Assembly: GCA_016550425.1 (NCBI GenBank)
Contig: JABXGS010000072.1
Span: forward strand, 1 to 14,500
Source: an archaeon
GTDB taxonomy: Archaea; Asgardarchaeota; Hermodarchaeia; Hermodarchaeales; Hermodarchaeaceae
Direction of reading: 5' to 3'
Length of the DNA: 14,500 bases
Part shown: positions 5,681 through 13,057 of the stretch, piece by piece
Layout: each line of letters starts with the position of its first letter
How positions within the stretch are numbered: position 1 is the stretch's first letter
Position numbers and translations under genes: made by a program
The notes under the pieces: generated by a model
The model's database searches: none
What the model was told of the DNA's origin: nothing
The model's input: only the letters and a program-made list of their open reading frames with translations

Positions 5681-6361
5681 TCAGATTTCGTTTTCATTCG
5701 ACTCAATTAATTGTAATACAAGAATCTCATATGTTGGCGTCCATGATAGTGTTTCTACATAGTGAAATCCTAATGGGGCTAATTGGCGAATAAACCATTC
5801 AGTCTTTTTCTTTGGCGAGTATCCAATGCTTTGGGGTGTGAAACGAAAGGCAACCCGACCACGTGGTGTTAAGACTCGCCTAATCTCCTGAAAGAGTTTC
5901 TCAGGTGATTTCAAACTATTCAATAAACCAGTGACTACTGTTACGAGAGTGAAGGCGTTTTCCTTGAAAGGCAAGGGCTGCAGTACATCTCTGCAAAGAA
6001 ATCGGACTTTATTCTGTGTCTCCTCCAAACATACTTGACGTTGCGCTTCCTGCACCATTTCTTCTGACCAGTCAATGCCAACTACTGCTCCTTTGAATCC
6101 TCGCTGTCTAGCGACAAGTCGGGGTAAGTGACCGGTGTGTGTCCCTAAATCTAGTAGCTGCTCTGTGGACTCGATCTTAAGTCGCTTGATTAGGTGTTCC
6201 CAAAGCTCCCAATCATCTCGAACTTCAAAGGTGACGGATCGGCGGTTATACCCCCAACGAACCAGCCGTTTGCCAAAATATCGACCTTCAGTGGCGATAA
6301 TAAATATTAAGACGGCAAGAATGATACCGACAATTGCAAAAACGAGGAAAGGCAGCCACAT
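5681..6361 (-). CDS. membrane-anchored class I SAM-dependent methyltransferase
   Basis: A 226-residue protein. Residues 2-24 form one hydrophobic helix (WLPFLVFAIVGIILAVLIFII), followed by a basic stretch (RYFGKRLVRWGYNRR), so the N-terminus is anchored with the enzyme on the cytosolic side. The Rossmann methyltransferase core follows: motif I LLDLGTHTGH (69-78), acidic residue in VGIDWSEEM (motif II), FLCRDVLQPLPFKENAFTLV (motifs III/IV), and EIRRVLTPRGRVAFRF. THTGH replaces the more common GxGxG pattern but the fold motifs are intact. ATG 6361 is preferred to 6499 because the longer frame would overlap the divergent acylase gene and its extra residues are not domain-like. The substrate is unknown; an anchored enzyme suggests a lipid, quinone-like or membrane-protein substrate (inference). 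Confidence 0.82.
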   Translation of the reverse strand: MWLPFLVFAIVGIILAVLIFIIATEGRYFGKRLVRWGYNRRSVTFEVRDDWELWEHLIKRLKIESTEQLLDLGTHTGHLPRLVARQRGFKGAVVGIDWSEEMVQEAQRQVCLEETQNKVRFLCRDVLQPLPFKENAFTLVTVVTGLLNSLKSPEKLFQEIRRVLTPRGRVAFRFTPQSIGYSPKKKTEWFIRQLAPLGFHYVETLSWTPTYEILVLQLIESNENEI

Positions 6362-6418
6362 TGTATCCAAATCGTATTGAGCTGTAAGGAACTTAACTGC
6401 TTTTAGGAAGAAGCACTC

Positions 6419-6427
6419 ATTATAAAC
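6419..6427. promoter_or_regulatory. bidirectional TATA-like box (methyltransferase/acylase)
   Basis: ATTATAAAC on the plus strand lies about 27 bases before the acylase ATG at 6451, where no ribosome site is present, fitting a leaderless mRNA. The minus reading (GTTTATAAT) lies about 60 bases before the methyltransferase ATG at 6361, giving a leader of roughly 30 bases. The 89-bp gap contains no other clear box. Confidence 0.5.
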
Positions 6428-6450
6428 GAATTCAACAGGACGGGTTTGAA

Positions 6451-9009
6451 ATGGCCTTACCTGGTAAAAAAATTGGAAAACTTGCTCTCGCAGTAGCACT
6501 TGTCGTCAGTATGTCTGTTGTTCTCATTGTTCCCTTGGATATTATTCCACCACTCGGTGGTCTAATTGATCCCTTCACAGGTATTTGGACAGTGTATCAA
6601 GATGCTGAGCACCCCCCTTATGCCTCCGTTCATATTCCTGGACTTTCAGCCTCAGTAACAGTCGTTCGGGATGATTGGGGGATTCCTCATATCTACGCTG
6701 CCAACGAACGAGATTTATTTTTTGCCTTTGGATATGTCCAAGCCCAAGATCGGCTTTGGCAAATGGATATCACTCGCCGGCAAGCTCGAGGCCAACTCGC
6801 AGAAATCCTTGGTCCCAATTATCTTGCAGCGGATCGGTTTCTCCGAACCCTTGGTATGGAGCGGGCTGCTCAACAAACCATTGACCATGTATTTGCTCAA
6901 CAAGATGAGTATAACATAACACTCCGAGAAAATCTTTCAGCATTCGCTGACGGCGTGAACTTCTATATCACTAACCTCGGATCAAATCTCCCATTGGAAT
7001 TTAAGCTCCTGAATTATCGTCCAAAGCCATGGACTCTTTTAGATTCCATCTCTGTAGGTCGTATCCTCGACTATGGCTTATCTTGGACTGATTCTGATCT
7101 CCGCTTTGCGAACACAATCGCAGAACTGGGAAATGACTCAGCTTGGGAACTGTTTCCCTTGAATCCCCCACTCCAAACGCCGGTCGTCCCTGAATATGGT
7201 GTTAGTTACATTCCCCCTCCTTCCTGTGATATCAATTCCGCTAGCATTCCAGAGTCACTCCAACAATCCATCTCTGGTATCCTGAGCTGGACGGAAAACA
7301 TTCCTGACCCAGATAATATTCTAACCCGTTGGCAAGGTGATTTCATTGGTTCCAATAACTGGGCAGTTAATAGCACCAAATCCGCCACAACGAAACCCAT
7401 TCTATGTAATGACATGCACCTTTCCCGGGATGTGCCCTCCATCTGGTATCAAGCCCATCTTGTCGCAGCTGATACAGGACGGAATATCTATGGGTTTGTT
7501 CCCCCAGGGGTTCCTCTCATCATTGCCGGACATACAGAGTATGTTGCCTGGGGCTTCACCAACGTCGCTGCTGATGTTATCGACTGGTACTATTATAATA
7601 TCAATCCCGCAAATTCGAATGAATACTGGTACGATGGGGCATGGCAAACCTTTGAGGAAGAAACAACTATCATTCCGGTAAAAGGTGAAGCACCGTATCA
7701 CCACACTATCCGTCGTACCGTTCACGGACCAGTCATGTCTGATGTCGGAACTAGCTACGATAACCATGTTATTGCTCAGCGCTGGAATGGCGGTGAGCCA
7801 AGCTACGAATTGATTGCACTTGATAAAATGACTATGGCACGAAATTACACAGAATTCATTGAAGGACAGAAATTCTGGTGGACTATCTCGCAGAATATCG
7901 TATTTGCGGATGTGGAAGGGAACATAGCGATTCGTCCCACCGGGCATTGGCCGATTCGCGCTGAATGGTATGGTGGGCTCCCCCACAATGGGTCCGCAGG
8001 AGAAGGAGAATGGATTGATTACGTCGACTTTGATGAGCTTCCCTTTTCGCTAAATCCTGATCGAGGCTGGGTAGTCAGTGCTAATCAGCTAGCAGCCATG
8101 CAGGGTCCATCGGCATATCCATATTATATTCATCAAGGATATGCTCCCGGGTACCGGGCACGACGAATTATTCAGATGCTCGAAAACGATACCGATGTGA
8201 CCGTTGATGACATGAAGCGTATACAAAATGATGTTTTGGATACAGCTGCTGAAGCCTTAATTCCTTACCTTATTGACGCCTTTGATAATGCCGCTGCTTC
8301 AATAACCAGTGACCCAATCCTTTCGGCTGCAATCGATTTACTACGCACTTGGAATTTTACCATGCTCCAAGAATGGGTAGCTCCGACTATCTGGCGAGCC
8401 TGGTTTGATTACTATATTGAGGATGTCTTCGGTGATGAATACCCCTCTAACCGTGGAGGGCTCCTGTGGCCATCCCCAATAATCTTAGAGAATCTCACAC
8501 GGTTTAATTCGAATTCACCATGGTTCGATGATGTAACTACAACCGGAACCACCGAAACCCGTGACGACATTATTGTCCGGTCATTCCAAGCTGCCATGAC
8601 CAGATTAACTAACGAAGAGGGAACCGATGTCAGTCTATGGACTTGGGATAAGTTCCACTTTGTCGTCTACACCCACATGGTGGGAGATGCTCTCGGGCAC
8701 GACCCAATCCCTGCAGATGGCAGTGGAGTCACTGTGAATCCATCTCGTGTGAACATGTGGGCTCGTGAACAAGGTGCTGCATCAGGTGGTCCAAGCGAAC
8801 GCCTTATCGTCAATCTAAATGAACCGATGCATGCCCTCAGCGTAATCCCTGGAGGCCAAAGTGGTAATCCTCTCTCCAGACATTACAGCGACCAACTTTT
8901 CCAGCTCTTCCTCGTCGGCGATTATCACATCGATTATATGTACTTTGATATTGAAGATCTCTTGCTCTTTTCATTTCGAGTAGAATCTATCCTCATTCTC
9001 ACGGGGTGA
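6451..9009 (+). CDS. penicillin acylase-family (peptidase S45) N-terminal nucleophile hydrolase
   Basis: An 852-residue precursor. Residues 9-30 are a hydrophobic signal or anchor helix after KKIGK, so the enzyme is exported or tethered outside. The alpha-chain segment has VVRDDWGIPHIYA (about 71-83) and FGYVQAQDRLWQMD...RRQARGQLAEILG. The autocatalytic junction is IG/SNNWAVNSTKSAT with Ser301 as predicted new N-terminus and nucleophile. NDMHLSRDVPSIWYQAHL follows, and VVSANQ carries the expected oxyanion-hole Asn. PGGQSGNPLSRHYSDQLF near the C-terminus completes the fold, so the protein is full length. Family members hydrolyse N-acyl amide bonds: penicillins, acyl-homoserine lactones, N-acyl amino acids or lipopeptides. 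The natural substrate cannot be told from sequence. The stop is 6 bases before the ATG of a membrane protein, implying co-translation. Confidence 0.93.
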   Translation: MALPGKKIGKLALAVALVVSMSVVLIVPLDIIPPLGGLIDPFTGIWTVYQDAEHPPYASVHIPGLSASVTVVRDDWGIPHIYAANERDLFFAFGYVQAQDRLWQMDITRRQARGQLAEILGPNYLAADRFLRTLGMERAAQQTIDHVFAQQDEYNITLRENLSAFADGVNFYITNLGSNLPLEFKLLNYRPKPWTLLDSISVGRILDYGLSWTDSDLRFANTIAELGNDSAWELFPLNPPLQTPVVPEYGVSYIPPPSCDINSASIPESLQQSISGILSWTENIPDPDNILTRWQGDFIGSNNWAVNSTKSATTKPILCNDMHLSRDVPSIWYQAHLVAADTGRNIYGFVPPGVPLIIAGHTEYVAWGFTNVAADVIDWYYYNINPANSNEYWYDGAWQTFEEETTIIPVKGEAPYHHTIRRTVHGPVMSDVGTSYDNHVIAQRWNGGEPSYELIALDKMTMARNYTEFIEGQKFWWTISQNIVFADVEGNIAIRPTGHWPIRAEWYGGLPHNGSAGEGEWIDYVDFDELPFSLNPDRGWVVSANQLAAMQGPSAYPYYIHQGYAPGYRARRIIQMLENDTDVTVDDMKRIQNDVLDTAAEALIPYLIDAFDNAAASITSDPILSAAIDLLRTWNFTMLQEWVAPTIWRAWFDYYIEDVFGDEYPSNRGGLLWPSPIILENLTRFNSNSPWFDDVTTTGTTETRDDIIVRSFQAAMTRLTNEEGTDVSLWTWDKFHFVVYTHMVGDALGHDPIPADGSGVTVNPSRVNMWAREQGAASGGPSERLIVNLNEPMHALSVIPGGQSGNPLSRHYSDQLFQLFLVGDYHIDYMYFDIEDLLLFSFRVESILILTG

Positions 9010-9015
9010 TGCCAA

Positions 9016-9432
9016 ATGACAATAGCACAACGAATCTATGGTGCCTTTACCCAACAAAATCTCCTCAAAACCTTCCTTCTCCTCATCGTGTTGACAGTAA
9101 TCCTGCTCTATTTAATTAGTTGGCCCGGCGCAATCATCGCTGCAGCAATCGCAGGGTTCTTTGTAAAACGATATTCCCGAGCAGCCTTAGTAGGCTTCTT
9201 AGGTGGTTTCATCGCTTGGGGCATTCTCGTTGGGATTCATGCAGCCTTAGGCGGAATTGTGGTCCTCGAACTCTTCGGAGCCCTTGCTGGATTAGAAGGC
9301 ATGGGGACAGCACTTGCAGTGATCATAATCCTCATCGGAGGACTACTCGGACTCGCAGGCTCTCTTCTCGGCAACACTATTTTCAGTTTTGCCGAACAAT
9401 ACTTCCTACCTAGTTCAGGAACCACAGACTAG
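9016..9432 (+). CDS. small four-helix integral membrane protein
   Basis: 138 residues, with hydrophobic segments near 18-34, 36-50, 56-74 and 97-120, and small-residue-rich helices (Gly/Ala/Leu). I do not recognise a named family. The ribosome site GGGGTGAT (9003-9010) overlaps the acylase stop with 5-base spacing, so the two are translationally coupled. It could stabilise or localise the acylase at the membrane (inference), or simply be an unrelated membrane protein. Confidence 0.75.
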   Translation: MTIAQRIYGAFTQQNLLKTFLLLIVLTVILLYLISWPGAIIAAAIAGFFVKRYSRAALVGFLGGFIAWGILVGIHAALGGIVVLELFGALAGLEGMGTALAVIIILIGGLLGLAGSLLGNTIFSFAEQYFLPSSGTTD

Positions 9433-9544
9433 CTCCATCTCCCCACAAGCCTCTTATTCAGATCAAAAAGTAGTGGATACACCAATAAACTGCATAAATC
9501 GATTTTGGGAGAAATGACTTAGCAATTCTAGTATTCCCCAAACG

Positions 9545-9555
9545 CTTAAAATATC
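9545..9555 (+). promoter_or_regulatory. TATA-like box of topoisomerase IB gene
   Basis: CTTAAAATATC is centred about 52 bases before the ATG at 9602, predicting a leader of about 25 bases that contains a weak TGAGG ribosome site (9587-9591, 10-base spacing). The rest of the 169-bp gap 9433-9601 shows nothing recognisable. Confidence 0.4.
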
Positions 9556-9601
9556 AAATTGCGATGATGGCGCAGAAATGAGACTATGAGGCTTTTCCTC
9601 T

Positions 9602-11347
9602 ATGAAACGATTGGTTCACCATGGTATCCGTGTCACAGATCTTCCTGAACCCACAGGTCTAGTTCTTTCAATTCGTGGCACGGATTATGAACTCGATGCC
9701 CAACAAGAACAAATGGCAATGGCTTTTGTCGCCAAACGGCATCTTGGTTACTGGGAAGACCAGGTCTTCGTTCGCAACTTTCTCAAAGATTTCAGTAAAG
9801 CTCTCAGCATTAAACCGGTTTTGAAGCCTCAAGAAATTGACTTAGAAGATTTATTTTGGGTGGGCATTAAACGGCGGGAGCGAGAACAAGCGAAAAAAGA
9901 AGCCATGACTACGGAGGAACGAAAAGCTCTAGCTGCACAACGGAAAGAAATTCGTGAAGCCCTCCGTGAACGATACGGACACGCGGAAATTGACGGAGAA
10001 CAAGTTGAAATCTCGAATTGGACCGCTGAACCAAGCTGCATCTTCATGGGGCGTGGCAAACATCCTCTCAGGGGACGATGGAAACCTGGTCCACAGCAAA
10101 AAGACATTACGCTCAATCTCAGCCCCGATGTCCCTATGCCCGAAGGCAACTGGAAAGGACGCATTTGGCAATCCGATAGTCTCTGGGTTGCCCGCTGGGA
10201 GGACAAACTCTCTGGAAAAATCAAGTACGTTTGGGTCTCAGATACGGCTTCTATCAAACAGGACCGTGAAGCCCAGAAGTTCGAGGTTGCTCAACAACTA
10301 TCAAAACGCATCAAAAACGTCCGACAGGCAATTCAGGAAGACATGAATTCAAATAAAGCCCGACGCCGAAAAATCGCCACCGCGTGCTATCTTATTGATG
10401 TACTCAGCCTTCGTGTGGGTGATGAAAAGGACCCAGATGAAGCAGATACAGTTGGCGCGACAACGTTGCGACCAGAACATGTCATAATAAAAGACGATGG
10501 TGTTGTTGAGTTCGAGTTTCTCGGTAAAGACTCAGTGCCATGGCATAAAACGATTAAACTCCCACCGGAAGTCGTCAAGCAACTTCGAATTCTAATTGAG
10601 AACGCCCGAGTACCAAACACGGCGAATCGTCGTGGACCTAGCCATCCCAGCCGCGATCGACCCCAAATTTTCCCTGACGTCAAGAGCCGAAATGTTAATG
10701 CTTACCTTTCGGAGATAATGCCAGGGCTTACCGCGAAGGTCTTTCGAACCTTTCATGCCAGTAGCACAGTAAGGACCTCCTTAGGTCGTTCCAAAGTCAA
10801 ACCAGACAATCCGAATTGGGTGAAGAAAAATGCAGCCAAGCAAGCGAACCTCGACGCTGCTATTGTGTGCAATCACACCAAACAGGTTCCTAAAGGCTGG
10901 AGTAAACGATTACAACGATTTCGTGAACGACAAAAGAAAGCCAAGGACCGAATTGAAAAATCGAAAGAAAACCTTGTAGCCCGACAAGCGCGTCTCAAAG
11001 AGCTGGAAGTAAAGCAAACTGCCAAACTTGACGAACTAAAAGCCAAAGGCAAATCGATTCCTCGAGGTAAGAATCGTCCATATGCTTCTTCTATTGCAAC
11101 GGCACGAAGGAGTATAGAGGTCGCGAAAGAGCGGCTTGCGAGAGCGAAAGAAGCCAAGGATAAACTCAAAGCCCAGGTGGATATCGCTAAGAAAACACGG
11201 ACGTGGAATTTGGGAACCAGCCTTAAATCCTATATTGATCCCCGCATTTATCGGGATTGGGGTCGCCAAGTCGATTACGATTGGAAGGACTACTACTCAA
11301 AAACCCTCCAACGGAAGTTCGCTTGGATTGATAAGGAAATTGAATGA
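9602..11347 (+). CDS. topIB: DNA topoisomerase IB, eukaryotic (Top1) type
   Basis: A 581-residue enzyme that relaxes supercoils by transient single-strand breaks through a 3'-phosphotyrosine. The N-terminal DNA-binding core begins LVHHGIRVTDLPEP and includes DFSKAL and the charged helix with ERKALAAQRKEIREAL. The catalytic pentad of human Top1 can be matched residue by residue: R271 (LSLRVGDEK), K309 (FLGKDS), R382 (FRTFHASST), H425 (CNHTKQ) and Y544 (TSLKSYIDPRI). Between H425 and Y544 lies a long, highly charged linker that reads as an antiparallel coiled coil (about 435-525). The length fits archaeal Top1 homologues, which lack the long eukaryotic N-terminal region. This subtype is scattered in archaea (Thaumarchaeota/Aigarchaeota and others). 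The stop is 8 bases from the convergent sugar-phosphate synthase stop. Confidence 0.96.
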   Translation: MKRLVHHGIRVTDLPEPTGLVLSIRGTDYELDAQQEQMAMAFVAKRHLGYWEDQVFVRNFLKDFSKALSIKPVLKPQEIDLEDLFWVGIKRREREQAKKEAMTTEERKALAAQRKEIREALRERYGHAEIDGEQVEISNWTAEPSCIFMGRGKHPLRGRWKPGPQQKDITLNLSPDVPMPEGNWKGRIWQSDSLWVARWEDKLSGKIKYVWVSDTASIKQDREAQKFEVAQQLSKRIKNVRQAIQEDMNSNKARRRKIATACYLIDVLSLRVGDEKDPDEADTVGATTLRPEHVIIKDDGVVEFEFLGKDSVPWHKTIKLPPEVVKQLRILIENARVPNTANRRGPSHPSRDRPQIFPDVKSRNVNAYLSEIMPGLTAKVFRTFHASSTVRTSLGRSKVKPDNPNWVKKNAAKQANLDAAIVCNHTKQVPKGWSKRLQRFRERQKKAKDRIEKSKENLVARQARLKELEVKQTAKLDELKAKGKSIPRGKNRPYASSIATARRSIEVAKERLARAKEAKDKLKAQVDIAKKTRTWNLGTSLKSYIDPRIYRDWGRQVDYDWKDYYSKTLQRKFAWIDKEIE

Positions 11348-11355
11348 ACTGAAAA

Positions 11356-12033
11356 CTACCTGCCCTTGGTCTCCTTAGTCGTTGTAAGCGCTTGAATTTT
11401 CTTTTGAAATGATTGTGCCACCTTAGCTGGGTTCTTCGCCTTCGTGATGCCTCCTCCTGCAATCACTATCTCAACTGGGTACGCTAAGATTTTTGGCAGG
11501 TCAGCGACACGGATTCCGCCAGCTACCGCTAGACAGGGATGACCACGGAGTCGTGCAACCTGATCCAATTCTGACAGGGGGGCACGTCGGGCTGCCCGTC
11601 GGTCTAAGCCACTATGAACACAGGCATAATGAATATTGGTGCCTTTGTATGATAAACCGAGGATATCGGCAAGCCGACTAATCGGAATACGGGAGACGAT
11701 TAAATCTGCCATGACCTCTACGCCAAATTCGTGTGCTGCTCGCAGTGCGCCAAGTAGCGTCTCATTATATGCATCAGCTAACACAGTGACCAAGTTAGCA
11801 GACGCTTTTGCTGCCATTCGCACCTCCAGATACCCTGCATCAGCTGTTTTAAGATCTGCACAAATTGCCTTATCCGGGTGGGCCCTACTAATTGCTTTGA
11901 CCGCCCCAATTCCTTCTGCCTTAATTAATGGTGTGCCAACCTCCATAATATCTACATAGGGTGCAACCTTTTCCGCTAGTTTCAGGGCATCATTAAGATT
12001 CTCAAAATCCAATGCGACTTGCAGGCGAACCAT
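11356..12033 (-). CDS. hxlA: 3-hexulose-6-phosphate synthase (OMP decarboxylase superfamily)
   Basis: A 225-residue (beta/alpha)8 barrel. LQVALDFENLNDALKLAEK (4-22), EVGTPLIKAEG (31-41), ADLKTADAGYLE (59-70; D60, K62 and D65 form the D-x-K-x-x-D catalytic signature), VH140SGLD and the phosphate-binding VAGGIR and IVIAGGGI motifs match hexulose-phosphate synthase. EVGTPLIK favours it over orotidine 5'-phosphate decarboxylase. The enzyme condenses formaldehyde with ribulose 5-phosphate. In many archaea the reverse reaction supplies ribulose 5-phosphate for nucleotides when the oxidative pentose pathway is absent. No fused isomerase (hxlB) is present and none is adjacent. A ribosome site AGGAAG (about 12041-12047) precedes the ATG. 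Confidence 0.9.
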   Translation of the reverse strand: MVRLQVALDFENLNDALKLAEKVAPYVDIMEVGTPLIKAEGIGAVKAISRAHPDKAICADLKTADAGYLEVRMAAKASANLVTVLADAYNETLLGALRAAHEFGVEVMADLIVSRIPISRLADILGLSYKGTNIHYACVHSGLDRRAARRAPLSELDQVARLRGHPCLAVAGGIRVADLPKILAYPVEIVIAGGGITKAKNPAKVAQSFQKKIQALTTTKETKGR

Positions 12034-12070
12034 TGCGAGTACTTCCTATACACTCATCGCGTCCGCCAAC

Positions 12071-12079
12071 CTATAAAGG
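12071..12079 (-). promoter_or_regulatory. TATA-like box of the hexulose-phosphate synthase gene
   Basis: The minus strand reads CCTTTATAG, centred about 42 bases before the ATG at 12033. This predicts a leader of about 15 bases that still includes the AGGAAG ribosome site. Confidence 0.5.
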
Positions 12080-12144
12080 CACTCCTGTCGAGTTGTGGTA
12101 AGGGCATATGAATTCCTGAAATACGGTTCTGGGATGCTGGCACG

Positions 12145-12150
12145 TTATAA
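12145..12150 (+). promoter_or_regulatory. TATA-like box before the membrane zinc-ribbon gene
   Basis: TTATAA lies about 20 bases before the GTG at 12167 and about 44 bases before the in-frame ATG at 12191. The spacing slightly favours translation from the ATG, or a weak second promoter further upstream. Confidence 0.35.
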
Positions 12151-12166
12151 CACGAAAGGATAAAAG

Positions 12167-12574
12167 GTGAAAACTAGCACACTCTCTCATATGAGAGCGC
12201 TCACCTGTATCGCAATTCTCTTTGGAATCATCGCAATTGCATCAGGGTTCCTTGGGCTCATGTTTCTAATCGCCACGGTCGGGGACCTTGTTGCAAACCA
12301 AATGACGGCCCTTGTGCTCTTTGGAGCAGCGGGAATTATGATCGTTGTTGCCATCATCCTTGGATATATCGGGCAACGCCAACCAGAACGAATAGTAGTG
12401 CAAGCGCAAGTCGATTTACCACGGGACTTTGACGTCAGTCAAGTTAGCTGTCCAAATTGTGGTGGCACACCAAGCCGAGAACACCTCGCCTACGACCCTC
12501 GCATTGGTGCCGTGGTCCTCACCTGCCCCTACTGTAACAAAGTTTCACAACTCGTTGAAGATGTGAAATGGTGA
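12167..12574 (+). CDS. two-helix membrane protein with C-terminal zinc ribbon
   Basis: 135 residues from GTG 12167, or 127 from ATG 12191. Two hydrophobic helices span about 12-37 and 46-69. A cytosolic linker is followed by a zinc ribbon with C95-x2-C98 and C120-x2-C123 (SCPNCGG, then TCPYCNK). AAAGG precedes the GTG without proper spacing, so the start is uncertain. I do not recognise a named family. The ribbon could bind nucleic acid or a protein partner at the membrane. It is followed after 76 bases by a second zinc-ribbon gene in the same orientation. Confidence 0.75.
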   Translation: MKTSTLSHMRALTCIAILFGIIAIASGFLGLMFLIATVGDLVANQMTALVLFGAAGIMIVVAIILGYIGQRQPERIVVQAQVDLPRDFDVSQVSCPNCGGTPSREHLAYDPRIGAVVLTCPYCNKVSQLVEDVKW

Positions 12575-12650
12575 CCTCAAGACGGAAAGAAAAAAAGCCT
12601 GGCTTTACTAATCCAACCTAAGACAATTCCACACTTCTCCCCTGAGGACC

Positions 12651-13040
12651 TTGATTGAGCTGAACACACCGATGGTTCCTGATTCACCTTATTCCTCCTC
12701 TGAAGAATTATCGAGTGAGGAAATTATCAAACGACTCAACCAGATACTGGGTGACTTGAAAAAAGAGGGGAAAGTGGTTAAATTCAAGATTTGCCCCAAA
12801 TGTAAATCACCTAACATCCGTGGGCAGGAAACCTGGTATGACATCGGAGGAGCTATGGGGATATCTCCCCCCAAATACCGCTGTCTCAACTGTGGGTATT
12901 GGGGGCGCGTTATTCTGGAAGCCACCAATGAAGAAATTGACGAACGTGTTCTGGATGAGCTCATCGGAACCGATTCGGAACGCGCCCAAAAGCTCTTGAA
13001 CGAGATACACCAACAAACAACCAAGGAGAAAGATCACTAA
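12651..13040 (+). CDS. soluble zinc-ribbon protein of unknown function
   Basis: 129 residues from TTG 12651 (GAGG just upstream), or 122 from ATG 12672. The N-terminal part is acidic and Ser-rich, then a short helix (EEIIKRLNQILGDLKKEG). The zinc ribbon is C48-x2-C51 and C78-x2-C81, with the intervening ETWYDIGGAMGISPPKYR a distinctive sequence. A C-terminal acidic helix follows (NEEIDERVLDELIG). The sharply conserved-looking ribbon core suggests a real family, but I cannot name it. It is transcribed with the next gene, whose TTG lies 17 bases after this stop. Confidence 0.75.
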   Translation: MIELNTPMVPDSPYSSSEELSSEEIIKRLNQILGDLKKEGKVVKFKICPKCKSPNIRGQETWYDIGGAMGISPPKYRCLNCGYWGRVILEATNEEIDERVLDELIGTDSERAQKLLNEIHQQTTKEKDH

Positions 13041-13057
13041 AAGGAAGTGCCCATCTC

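Noticed and set aside
7402..7986. 194-residue minus-strand open frame
   Set aside because: It lies inside the acylase beta-chain, whose family motifs are clear; antisense shadow.
9433..9601. possible C/D-box small RNA near GATGATG (9563-9569)
   Set aside because: No exact C and D box pair with correct spacing could be found.
12594..12606. AAAGCC-T-GGCTTT as an intrinsic terminator hairpin
   Set aside because: The loop would be too small for a stable hairpin and no T-run follows directly.
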